Assembly (NCBI RefSeq): GCF_022347765.1 | Contig: NZ_JAKRFZ010000022.1 | Coordinates: forward strand, 1 to 64,000 | Direction: 5' to 3' | DNA: 64,000 nucleotides | DNA from: Pseudoalteromonas sp. OOF1S-7 | Lineage (GTDB): Bacteria > Pseudomonadota > Gammaproteobacteria > Enterobacterales > Alteromonadaceae | The notes under the pieces: model-generated | The model's input: the letters and a program-made list of their open reading frames with translations, nothing else | What the model was told of the DNA's origin: nothing | Database searches by the model: none | Part shown: positions 54,834 to 63,039 of the stretch, one piece after another | How the letters are laid out: each line of letters begins with the position of its first letter | Numbering within the stretch: the first letter of the stretch is position 1 | Made by a program: the position numbers and the translations under genes

Positions 54834-55346
54834 CTAGCTCAGATTTGACCTGACAGTTATCCGTTTTTCAGAAACGTGCCACTTGTACAGATAATTACCT
54901 TCAATATCCTGCTCAATTAAGTCGTCAATGAATTGATACTCAGGCTTTGAAAAACCTGACGCTTCATATAGCTCGGATTGCCGTTGTAACTTAGAGGCAA
55001 GTTTTGATGCTAATTCAACAATACCCTCTTGAAGTGCTTTTAATTCTTTAAAGTCTTCTCTGGCGTTTACTACATCTTCTTTACAAAAGTCAAAGCTGCA
55101 CCAAATGTGTTCCAATGCTAGCCAAATATAAGCGTTGTTTGGCGGGTATCTTTCAAACCTATCGGAATAGCCAAAAGCATCTACTAATTCTTGAAAGGGA
55201 AGTTTTAGTTAAACTTCTCTTTCAATCATTCGTCCCATAACTGGCCAATATGTCATCCAAATTGGGTTGTCACTTCTATAACTGCCAAGCTCTCTTTGGG
55301 TAAAAGCTTTGCAAAATTGTATTGAGTTATCTTTTGGGAGTGCCAT
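54834..55346 (-). pseudogene. Unknown ~170-residue protein gene interrupted by one in-frame stop
   Basis: From ATG 55346 (AAGGA upstream) the frame reads MALPKDNSIQFCKAFTQRELG... for 45 codons, then TAA at 55211-55209. It continues in the same frame (LPFQELVDAFGYSDRFERYPPN..., LEHIWCSFDF...) to the end at 54834. A single base change explains the stop, so the gene was recently functional or the downstream part is translated from an internal start. No family is recognised. It precedes the RHS locus on the same strand and could be an immunity gene. Confidence 0.6.
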
Positions 55347-55445
55347 ATTAATTTTCCTTCAATACTATTTCGTCCAGCATATCCACATTGAAAAAGTTCG
55401 TCCGTATCTAAGGGAAATCTATTTAGCATGTTTGAGAACGGTATA

Positions 55446-55477
55446 AAAAAGCCTCGAAACTTTCGAGGCTTTTGCTT
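55446..55477. terminator. Rho-independent terminator downstream of the split RHS locus
   Basis: AAAAAGCCTCGAAA-CT-TTCGAGGCTTTT: a stem of GCCTCGAAA with T tracts on both sides, placed just after the stop of the minus-strand gene ending at 55487. Confidence 0.9.
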
Positions 55478-55486
55478 GATTACTTC

Positions 55487-55879
55487 TTATTTTTCAAATT
55501 GTTCCAAATAGTTATTGAGACTTTTTATTTGCTCTGAATCACAAAATATTTTTGCTCTTTCCCCATTGTGTAATTCAATGATGAGGCACTTCCATAAAAA
55601 GTGATTTTTTATATTTACGGTTCTTATATCTGATAGCTTTTTATGATATGAGAGCTTCGTAATGCCAATGAAAATTTCTTTATTCTTAAAGCCTACTTTG
55701 GACAATGAGCCTGAGAAGTAATTAATTTTTCCTTGCTTGTTATAAGTAAAACAACCAGCACATCTGAACAACTGTTCAAAATTGTTATTAATTCGGTGCT
55801 TGGTTACTAGGAGAGCCAAGACACCGAAAAATAAATAATCCGCAACAAACAAAGTGATTATTAAAAAAATTACCATCAA
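55487..55879 (-). CDS. Putative membrane-bound immunity protein of the split RHS system
   Basis: The 130-residue product has one or two N-terminal hydrophobic segments (about residues 3-27) and a basic C-terminal domain with two cysteines in CAGC. It starts 5 bases after the stop of the RHS-core protein. AT-rich codons, small size and position right behind a variable RHS C-terminus make an immunity role likely. No homologue family is recognised. Confidence 0.55.
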   Translation of the reverse strand: MMVIFLIITLFVADYLFFGVLALLVTKHRINNNFEQLFRCAGCFTYNKQGKINYFSGSLSKVGFKNKEIFIGITKLSYHKKLSDIRTVNIKNHFLWKCLIIELHNGERAKIFCDSEQIKSLNNYLEQFEK

Positions 55880-55884
55880 AACCT

Positions 55885-57078
55885 CTAATCAATCCAAGAT
55901 TTAACTTCATTCACCACATCAGTAATGATAGTTGTTTTATAAACTTGAGAGTTTGTTCTAGTAACGCCACCTTCTGCGCCCACTCCGATAGCAACTCCTG
56001 CTTCCATAATTGCCCCATGCCCCGGAGATTCAGCACCATTAAGAGCTACATTTTTAGATACTTCAACACCATGATGTGAATCTGGTAAAGAAACTGAGCC
56101 ATTAACTACAGAAGCAGAGCCACTGACAGACGTCCCTGTTCCAGCAAAGTCGTCTATTGTTATATCGTCTGTCGTCCACACTGCATTGAAAAATAGACCT
56201 GCTCCTTTGCCGCCTCCTGCGCCGATTTCCTGATTTGTTACAAATGCTAACTCTAAAGTGTCAGGGTCAAATAGTACCATACTACTTAAACTACCTTTCC
56301 CGAGAAAGGTCGCACTACCACCTGTATTAATACCTATTGGAGCTTCTCCATTAGGATCAATATATTTATACGGGTTGTTATTTGCGTATACATATCTATT
56401 GAATCCGTGCACTGCATTTCCTTCTGCTTTGTGTCCAGAGAAATCAACCGGATCGTTCGAATAGAAGCGACCTACCACTGGATCATAGTATCGTGCCTGC
56501 ATATAGACCAAAGATAACGCTTCGTCTTCAATGTGGCCAGTATATCCGATGCCAGATTTATTTCCCTGCATGCGTTTACCAAAAGGCTCGTATGTACTCC
56601 GATTGACAACGCGCCCGGCAGCATCCGACTCCATTACAGGGGTGCCTAAAATATCTGAATGCATATAGGTTATTCTATTCGCCACGGACACCGTGCCAGC
56701 AGATACTGCGATGCCACATTGGTGCGCACCATTACATGCTTTTATTTCAATTTTATTGTCACCCAGGGCTAAACCCGCCAGCGTGTAATTTGCTGAGCTG
56801 ACTTCAACTATGGTTATCTCGCCGATGTCATTTATAATCTTTATTTGATAGTACTGTACACCTGACACGGAAGACCACGACAAAGGGTATTGACCTTTAA
56901 TGCCAACCGTATTTAATTGCACCTGATCAGGTGTAGGTAATATTGGAATTACTGTGGTAATACCACCAACGGCAATTGGAATAAAAACCGTTTCTCCCTG
57001 ACTACCTAAACTGAATGTCGAGTACAGAGAAAAACATAGAATGACTAACTTATATTGAAATACTTTTAATAGTTTCAT
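55885..57078 (-). CDS. Separate RHS-core protein with signal peptide and variable C-terminus
   Basis: The 397-residue product has its own signal peptide (about residues 1-25, cleavage after LGS). A fibronectin-like beta-sandwich follows (about 45-130: QYPLSWSSVSGVQYYQIKI...). A single RHS-associated core comes next (HSDILGTPVMESDAAGRV, YTGHIEDEALSLVYMQARYYDPVVGRF, NRYVYANNNPYKYIDPNGEAP, about 140-245). The variable C-terminal 150 residues are Gly/Ser-rich, with no recognised catalytic motif. It begins 9 bases after the long RHS-repeat gene, so the RHS shell is encoded in two pieces. Confidence 0.8.
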   Translation of the reverse strand: MKLLKVFQYKLVILCFSLYSTFSLGSQGETVFIPIAVGGITTVIPILPTPDQVQLNTVGIKGQYPLSWSSVSGVQYYQIKIINDIGEITIVEVSSANYTLAGLALGDNKIEIKACNGAHQCGIAVSAGTVSVANRITYMHSDILGTPVMESDAAGRVVNRSTYEPFGKRMQGNKSGIGYTGHIEDEALSLVYMQARYYDPVVGRFYSNDPVDFSGHKAEGNAVHGFNRYVYANNNPYKYIDPNGEAPIGINTGGSATFLGKGSLSSMVLFDPDTLELAFVTNQEIGAGGGKGAGLFFNAVWTTDDITIDDFAGTGTSVSGSASVVNGSVSLPDSHHGVEVSKNVALNGAESPGHGAIMEAGVAIGVGAEGGVTRTNSQVYKTTIITDVVNEVKSWID

Positions 57079-57087
57079 GTCTTGCCC

Positions 57088-60000
57088 TTATCGACTTTCT
57101 ACTTCTGCAACTAACTGATCACCCAAGTAGATACTCTCGGTCCTATCCCCGTTTTCGGACAAACGATAGAGCAGCATCCCCCCTTTGCTATACACGCTAT
57201 AGCTTGCTGTACCCTGTGTTTCTTTTCTCACACGGCGTCCGTTACCGTCGTATAGAAAACGGGCGCCATTTGCGGATGTTAGTTGGTTAGCTCGATTGAA
57301 TAACAAGGAATATTGACCATTGTTAACAACATTGCCTCTACTGTCGTATTGAAATCCATAGTTATTGGCACCACTCACGGAGGACAGTCTGTTTGTGCTG
57401 TCATAGCGATATGACAGAGTGTTGGTGCCCGCCGAGTTACGTGTTATGTTGCCCAGACCATCGTATTGATAAGCACTATTGCCCCAGGGGCCTTGTCCTG
57501 AAAGCAAACGGTCAGCTCCGTCGTAACGTAAAGCAGTGATATCGTTATCTGGGTTGACTCCATCTAAGAGCTGGCTCAGGTTATCATTGCGGTCATAAGC
57601 CGGATTCAGACTCAACAGTGTGACCGACGCACGGTCAGTAAGTGAATCTGTGCGACCTATTGAGTCTTGCGTGGTTTTGCGAACTATCCCGTTGCCATAG
57701 GTAAACTGCTTTACTTGTCCATTGGGATGGTATTTTGCCTGAGATACATAAGCAGTATTACCGAATACAGCCTTGGTCGGTTGCCCTAAAGCATTGGGTA
57801 AAAAGGTGATGGTTTTGCCCGTTGGATATGTAAGCGAAGCTATATTTGCGAGACTGTCATACCCCCAGTCTAATTCAAATCGCTTATTGTCCAGTGACAA
57901 TACTTCTTTTTCTAATAAATTTCTGGAGTTATACAGGTACTCCCAGGTTACACTGGCGCTGATCAGACTGGTTAAATTGCCATTTTCATCGTACTCATAG
58001 GCGAGGTCCGGCGTGTTGTCCGGGTAATTTACCGATTTAAGCTGGCCTAAATTATCGTAACTGTAGTGCACTTTGTGACTATTCGGGACAGCCGTGCTGT
58101 TACATGAGCTTGTTCCGCCCGTAGTTCCGTCGGCACGCCAAAGTAACTGACGCTGTGCATTGAAGCTGAACACCGATACCCCTGTTTCGGGACGATAGAT
58201 CTTACACAATTGCTGATAGCCATCATAAAGACGCTTTTCAGTTACATTACCTTGCTTGATGGAAGTGATATTGCCGTAAATATTGTAGGAAATTACGACA
58301 TCACTGCTATTCTCGGCCTGTATCCTTACTGCCTGCATATAGTCTGGCTGCCCGTAAGCAAGGTATGTAGTCGTTGTGCGATTGCCGTTTGGGTCTGTAA
58401 CTCGTGTTTTGTTGCCCTGTAAATATTCGAATGTGGTAATTGCGCCGTCGTGGCTTCTGATGAGCGAAGTGAGCCGACCAAGTGCATCGTAGTGGGTCTC
58501 TATACCGTCATTGTTTGACGCTGAAGCGGCTGGAAAAGACTGTAAAACTGGTTTATTTGCGAAGTCAAATTCATACCTGCTGAAAACATTGGTCGCAGTG
58601 TCAGTGGTGTCTTGTTGCATCTTCAAAGTCTTTCGCAACATGGCATCATAATACAGTGTGCTTTGATAATCTCCCGTTGAAACTACCTGCTTCAACTGGC
58701 CTGTACGCACCCCGCTGCCCGGAATGCCATCTCCATAACGGTTGACCTTGCTGTAACTGATATGGGTATCAGTCCAGCGAGGATCCGCATAGTTTACTTG
58801 TGTCAGCCAGCCAGTCTGATTATAGGCATAGCTAACCTTATTACCTTTAAAATCAGTTACACTTTTGATACTGCCGTCCGAGTTCACTTCAAGCTTAGCA
58901 CTCATTGTGCTTGTACTGCTGCCATTGGCTGTGCTGCAATGGTTGCTTGTAAAGCAAGGGACTGTCACTTTACGTGCGTGTCCACGATAGTAATCTTCAA
59001 ATAGTTCATAGCGAGCCGTTCCTTCATACTCAATTCTTTTGGGTTTACCGCTGTTGTGATACTGAGAAATGCGCTTCACAACCCGGCCCATTTGCCTGGA
59101 CTGGTATAACGCAGATTTGTATGTGCCGCTGGCAGAGTAATAGATCGACTCCTCCACACTGGCAGACCAATTCACACCATCTTCTGAGAGTTGCTTAGTG
59201 CGTGGTAATCCGATAAGCCAATGCTGATAGTCGTTATAATAGGTAAATTTGGAATACCGCGACTTTGCCGAAAAGTTAGAGTATTCTTTGATTTTTCCTG
59301 GGTTGCCAAACAGATCATGTTGTGAGTACTCGGTATAAAAAACATCGATGCCATCCTGTAAATAGTTTCGGTGAGTAACTTTCGTGAGATCAATTCGGTA
59401 TGGGTCGTTTGGGTTTCCACGTCGAGTAAAATCAGAGCCTATCCGCTGACCATATTTCTGATAATTGAGATGGGTGCTAGACAACCGAGTGCCATCTGCC
59501 GCATAGTCTGTTGAATAGACCACTTTTCCTTGTGCGATAGAGGTATAGTCTCGATTGACATAACTTACGGTCTTCGAACGATCCGGTCGGATTACTGTAA
59601 CTCTGCGGTAGTTCACTGCATCAACATACGCCGTGGGTACCGTGCCGTGCATGGCTGTCGCTACTGGGTTAATATTGTTGGTTGGCGCCGCATATCCCCC
59701 CAGGCCTTCATCATACTGATATTGCCAAAGATAGGTTTTATCCAGATTACTAATGGTTTTCTTTTTCAACCGTTTAATTAAATAGCAGCGGGGATGATAG
59801 TGCAGCTTCTCAGCGGGGTCGCGATTCATCCGTTGCGCTTTATCATAGTTTTCAAAGCTGGGCTGGTTGCTCATTCCCGCAATTTCCCCCCGAAACTCAT
59901 AGCTGGCTGTGGCTCCATTTGGATGAGTCACTGTCCAAACATAATTTTGTCCAAAGTCACTCGTGTCTCTTAGGTTTACAACACAGCTAGTCTCCGGAAC

Positions 60001-61050
60001 CTGAAAACTAGGCAAGTAGGAGATAGCGCTAAAACCTTGATAGCGCCATGAGCGGCCATCTGGCAGCGTAACCGATTCAAGTTTATAAGCACCAGAGTTA
60101 TAGTTGTAACGCCAGGTTTTACCTGTGAATGAGTCATTGCCACTGTTTCTGGTATAGGTTTTGATATGCTGTATGTGCTTACCCGTTGAGTTATAAGTAA
60201 GCTTTATTGCTGCACCTTCGTTGGAGTAAATTGAGGTAAGTCGCTTTGTACCCGAGTAATTGTATGTCAGATAATTACCAAACCTGTCCTCAATCCGGGA
60301 TACATACATAGTACCCACATGAGGCGTTCGTCTCCAGGCTGTATCATAAACGCCTGACTGACTGGTTCTTTTTACATCAAAGTAGTAAGTGATCCCATCG
60401 GGTGATGTTGCCTTAAATCCTTCCCCCTGACCATCTGAGCGCGTGTAACAATCTATACTCCAGCTTGACTTAGTAATAAGTCTGCCACCGACACCCGTAC
60501 TGTTATAGAGCATTCGCTCATGTACCTTTTCTGGTACGTGTAATATCGCACCTTTCCAATACTCATCTATATCCATTGCTCCTTGCCCGTCACGAAGGCG
60601 ATGACACTCCTGATCAGTCCACCAGCCATGCGTAAAATCGCCTGTTTGTCCGCTTTGATGAATTACATTCAGGCTAATTCTGGGCAGGTCTAACTGCCAG
60701 TTAGAAAACTCGGGGTCACTTCCTGAAATTTCAACGATGGAGCCGGTTTTTAAGGAGCGATAAATAGCAAGATCCAGGTTTGCATTTAACGGAATAGCGA
60801 CATCTTTGTAGCTGAATTTAACTAAGCCACTTTCCATGCTGATTTTGTCGCCAAAGGCATCCTTTGTCAGAGGTGTCAGTTCAAAATCAGTGATCATTTT
60901 GGACAAAATAATATCGTTATTGTGGCCCGATACCCTGCTGTAGCCTCCGTCACCTCCACCCCCTCCATCAGGTAGACCAGAGACAGCCGAGGCTGAAAAA
61001 CCACTGCACAGACATGCAATCGCGAAACGTCTGAAAACACTATCCATCAT
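57088..61050 (-). CDS. Large exported RHS/YD-repeat protein lacking the core toxin end
   Basis: The start is taken at ATG 61050 (MMDSVFRRFAIACLCSGFSASAVSG signal peptide); TTG-type starts upstream lack support. The 1320-residue product has a Gly-rich segment, an N-terminal beta domain (residues 40-230) and many YD repeats (GYDSLANIASLTYPTG, YDGLGNITRNSAG, YDSRGNVVNNGQY, FLYDGNGRRVRKETQG). It ends at YLGDQLVAEVESR just where the RHS core normally starts. Core and variable end are supplied by the following gene. A Sec signal suggests export without a type VI-type N-terminus. Confidence 0.85.
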   Translation of the reverse strand: MMDSVFRRFAIACLCSGFSASAVSGLPDGGGGGDGGYSRVSGHNNDIILSKMITDFELTPLTKDAFGDKISMESGLVKFSYKDVAIPLNANLDLAIYRSLKTGSIVEISGSDPEFSNWQLDLPRISLNVIHQSGQTGDFTHGWWTDQECHRLRDGQGAMDIDEYWKGAILHVPEKVHERMLYNSTGVGGRLITKSSWSIDCYTRSDGQGEGFKATSPDGITYYFDVKRTSQSGVYDTAWRRTPHVGTMYVSRIEDRFGNYLTYNYSGTKRLTSIYSNEGAAIKLTYNSTGKHIQHIKTYTRNSGNDSFTGKTWRYNYNSGAYKLESVTLPDGRSWRYQGFSAISYLPSFQVPETSCVVNLRDTSDFGQNYVWTVTHPNGATASYEFRGEIAGMSNQPSFENYDKAQRMNRDPAEKLHYHPRCYLIKRLKKKTISNLDKTYLWQYQYDEGLGGYAAPTNNINPVATAMHGTVPTAYVDAVNYRRVTVIRPDRSKTVSYVNRDYTSIAQGKVVYSTDYAADGTRLSSTHLNYQKYGQRIGSDFTRRGNPNDPYRIDLTKVTHRNYLQDGIDVFYTEYSQHDLFGNPGKIKEYSNFSAKSRYSKFTYYNDYQHWLIGLPRTKQLSEDGVNWSASVEESIYYSASGTYKSALYQSRQMGRVVKRISQYHNSGKPKRIEYEGTARYELFEDYYRGHARKVTVPCFTSNHCSTANGSSTSTMSAKLEVNSDGSIKSVTDFKGNKVSYAYNQTGWLTQVNYADPRWTDTHISYSKVNRYGDGIPGSGVRTGQLKQVVSTGDYQSTLYYDAMLRKTLKMQQDTTDTATNVFSRYEFDFANKPVLQSFPAASASNNDGIETHYDALGRLTSLIRSHDGAITTFEYLQGNKTRVTDPNGNRTTTTYLAYGQPDYMQAVRIQAENSSDVVISYNIYGNITSIKQGNVTEKRLYDGYQQLCKIYRPETGVSVFSFNAQRQLLWRADGTTGGTSSCNSTAVPNSHKVHYSYDNLGQLKSVNYPDNTPDLAYEYDENGNLTSLISASVTWEYLYNSRNLLEKEVLSLDNKRFELDWGYDSLANIASLTYPTGKTITFLPNALGQPTKAVFGNTAYVSQAKYHPNGQVKQFTYGNGIVRKTTQDSIGRTDSLTDRASVTLLSLNPAYDRNDNLSQLLDGVNPDNDITALRYDGADRLLSGQGPWGNSAYQYDGLGNITRNSAGTNTLSYRYDSTNRLSSVSGANNYGFQYDSRGNVVNNGQYSLLFNRANQLTSANGARFLYDGNGRRVRKETQGTASYSVYSKGGMLLYRLSENGDRTESIYLGDQLVAEVESR

Positions 61051-61400
61051 TTTACGCTCATTATTATTTGTTATAATGTATACAATATAAAATTGAAGTT
61101 GCAATTACAAGCGAGTCAGGCGACGTGTTGTTAAACAAAATACTAAAGCCAGGGAGGTATCTACCTCAAAATTGGTGCGAAGGCGCTTGCTCTGCGAATT
61201 TATATGTGAGTGTCTCTGCAACTCCTGCTGGCACAATGAGCTAAATAGATTGGCTTGAGTGAAGGGGGCAATGGTGGTAGTTTGTTGCTCCTTAAAGTAA
61301 TCAGCTTTCGAGAGTGATGCGTTTTGGGTGCTGACTTAATTCTGCGTTCTAGTGAATAAGCTGTTAGCTGTGCAGGGATGAATATAGGAAAATAAGTAAA
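61051..61400. other. Upstream region of the split RHS operon, with attC-like tail
   Basis: No gene is supported. At 61268-61366 a segment opening GGCAATGGTGGTA and closing AATAAGCTGTTAG resembles 50698-50818, sharing the 13-base terminal block exactly. It may be the end of an integron-type attC or another dispersed element. Confidence 0.4.
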
Positions 61401-61687
61401 AGCACAACTTTTGTTGTTTCTTTGATGTTTCTGATGCTGGTTGGGATGATTTCCCAGCTCAAGTAACTGACGCGGTAAATTTCTTAACCGATAATTTTTC
61501 AGAGCTGGAAGGGCTAACTTCCGAAATATTTGACGCTGATGGTTATTTGGATTTCCCTTTATACTCCAGGTTAAAAGAGGAGGTGGTTAATCAATATGAT
61601 CACTTTCCTAAAGGACTAGCCAGCTTAACAGAAAAGTTAAATTCAGGCATAGAAATGGCTATTTATTCTGAAAAGGCATTGGAGTAA
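61400..61687 (+). pseudogene. Cassette-like gene remnant without a start codon
   Basis: A frame open from 61399 to TAA 61685 encodes about 95 residues (FDVSDAGWDDFPAQVTDAVNF..., LEGLTSEIFDADGYLDFPLYSRLKEEVV..., LTEKLNSGIEMAIYSEKALE). The composition is protein-like, but there is no start codon. The only nearby ATG (61379) runs into TAA after five codons, suggesting a frameshift. It is flanked by the AATAAGCTGTTAG block and attC-like site 3. Confidence 0.45.
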
Positions 61688-61694
61688 GGGGCAG

Positions 61695-61790
61695 CTAACA
61701 AGTAACTTAAGCGGACAAATAGAGCTTGGTTATTCGCGCTGCACTAAAAATTTAAATCGAGCTATTTATTTCCCCCTTAGCGGGTATGAG
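61695..61790 (+). repeat. attC-like site 3
   Basis: It begins CTAACAAG just after a stop codon and ends TCCCCCTTAGCGGGTATGAG, whose CCCTTAGCGGG resembles the 3' end of the Vibrio cholerae repeat. Internally AAATAGAGCT (about 61727-61736) pairs imperfectly with AGCTATTTATTT (about 61760-61771). A gene starts 15 bases later. The length is about 96 bases. Confidence 0.5.
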
Positions 61791-61807
61791 TTGTCTATGG
61801 AGAAATG

Positions 61808-62134
61808 ATGCGAGTTGAATATTCGTTCTTCGAAGTCTTGGATCTACTTGATAAGTTACCTTGGGATCATCATTTGTATTTGAAATCTGAGAGTCTTTCA
61901 GGCTTGCAGGTTTCTGTTTTGGTTTTAAATGACGATGATGAACTTGAGCGTGACGAAAATGATGAGCCAAGTTATGCTTCGTCAAAAGGGTACCGCTATT
62001 TTCTGAGTGTTGCTGACTTGCAAGACATTAAAGAGAATTTAGCAATTCAAAAACCGTCGTGGTCCTGTAGCGACTTGGTCATTGCCATTGATTATTATCA
62101 TAAAAACGATGCCTATTTTGCTTTCGACAGCTAA
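61808..62134 (+). CDS. Small acidic cytoplasmic protein in cassette-like context
   Basis: Start ATG 61808 or 61805; GGAGAAATG lies just upstream. The 108-residue acidic product (MRVEYSFFEVLDLLDKLPWDHHLYL..., LNDDDELERDENDEPSYASSKGYRYFLSVADLQDIKENL...) has no signal peptide and looks like a compact alpha/beta protein. I do not recognise a characterised family. It sits directly after attC-like site 3. Confidence 0.6.
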   Translation: MRVEYSFFEVLDLLDKLPWDHHLYLKSESLSGLQVSVLVLNDDDELERDENDEPSYASSKGYRYFLSVADLQDIKENLAIQKPSWSCSDLVIAIDYYHKNDAYFAFDS

Positions 62135-62359
62135 TATGATTGTAAATAAGTACAAAAAACCGTTGGCTGCAATGGAGTCTGCATTAAGGTGAGTCATGGA
62201 TGATTTTCTGAAGAAACAAGCAATACCGACCTAGAAATTGAGGCACTCCCAAGCTGTTGTAGCCCTTCTATCCCCGCTGCATCTTTTAAGTAATATACTT
62301 ACAAGAAGAGAAAATTCCGGTATAATATTGAGTTTAAAAATAAAAACAGGAAAGGAAGA

Positions 62360-62704
62360 ATGAAAAGAATTATCTTAGCATCACTCGCAATTTTATTTTC
62401 AAGCAACTTATTAGCCTCTGACTTTAAAGGTAAAAAGCTTACTGGCGCAGCTGTTTACCATCATGGCGGTAAAAGCATCTTATTCATCAAGATTAATGAC
62501 ACTAACCATATGGCATCCTGCGCATATACCAAACGCTTTGCTATTGATGATTCAGTTGCAAACTTCCAGGAAATGGTCAGTATTGCGATGATGGCTTATG
62601 CAACCGGTGAAACTGTTCATGTAAAGGCCATAAAAGACAGTTGTAATTACTGGAATAACTCTCAGGATTTGAAAGGCATTGCGATTGGCTCAATACTCTT
62701 TTAG
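62360..62704 (+). CDS. Small secreted protein of unknown function
   Basis: AGGAAAGGAAG precedes ATG 62360. The 114-residue product has a signal peptide (MKRIILASLAILFSSNLLAS, cleavage about residue 19). The mature part of 95 residues has two cysteines (MASCAYT, KDSCNYW). No family is recognised. It follows the cassette-like gene after a 225-base gap. Confidence 0.6.
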   Translation: MKRIILASLAILFSSNLLASDFKGKKLTGAAVYHHGGKSILFIKINDTNHMASCAYTKRFAIDDSVANFQEMVSIAMMAYATGETVHVKAIKDSCNYWNNSQDLKGIAIGSILF

Positions 62705-62723
62705 GCTTTGATTTTCTGAGGCC

Positions 62724-62741
62724 GTTCAATATTCTGTGTCA
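62724..62741. repeat. Solitary IS256-family end
   Basis: GTTCAATATTCTGTGTCA differs at one position from the end of the IS256-type remnant at 54326-54343 and is in the same orientation. No transposase sequence follows here. Confidence 0.5.
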
Positions 62742-62871
62742 GTTAATTTAAACCACAGATCAGGGGCGTTATCAAGGCGCCCCTAGAAGTGGAACATTCA
62801 CTGAGATAGGGCGTGGTTAAGAATTAAAATGGGTGAAGGAAAAAAGTAAGGTCACACCCACTCAAAACTGC

Positions 62872-63012
62872 GAATGTTCAGGTGGATGTTCCAGCAGATC
62901 TTGTTCCTGATACTTCTCGTCTGCTTCTAAGCGCATTTTGCTGTTAGGCAGCGCATACGTAATACCGTGTAATACCCAGTAAACCCAGACTCTTCTAATC
63001 TTTCATCACTTA
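62872..63012 (-). pseudogene. C-terminal fragment of an unidentified protein
   Basis: On the minus strand an open frame without start codon encodes KIRRVWVYWVLHGITYALP and MRLEADEKYQEQDLLEHPPEHSQF and then a TGA at about 62872. The amphipathic then charged pattern looks like the end of a real membrane-associated protein, but only about 45 codons remain. The family is unknown. Confidence 0.35.
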
Positions 63013-63039
63013 TTAAACGGTAAATGCGAGGATTGACCG

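Larger units (their letters stand above)
62705..63039. other. 335-base region between secreted protein and PI-PLC genes
   Basis: It contains the lone IS256-type end, a hairpin GGGGCG...CGCCCC near 62764-62784 that may terminate the preceding gene, and the minus-strand gene fragment. Otherwise nothing was recognised. Confidence 0.5.
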
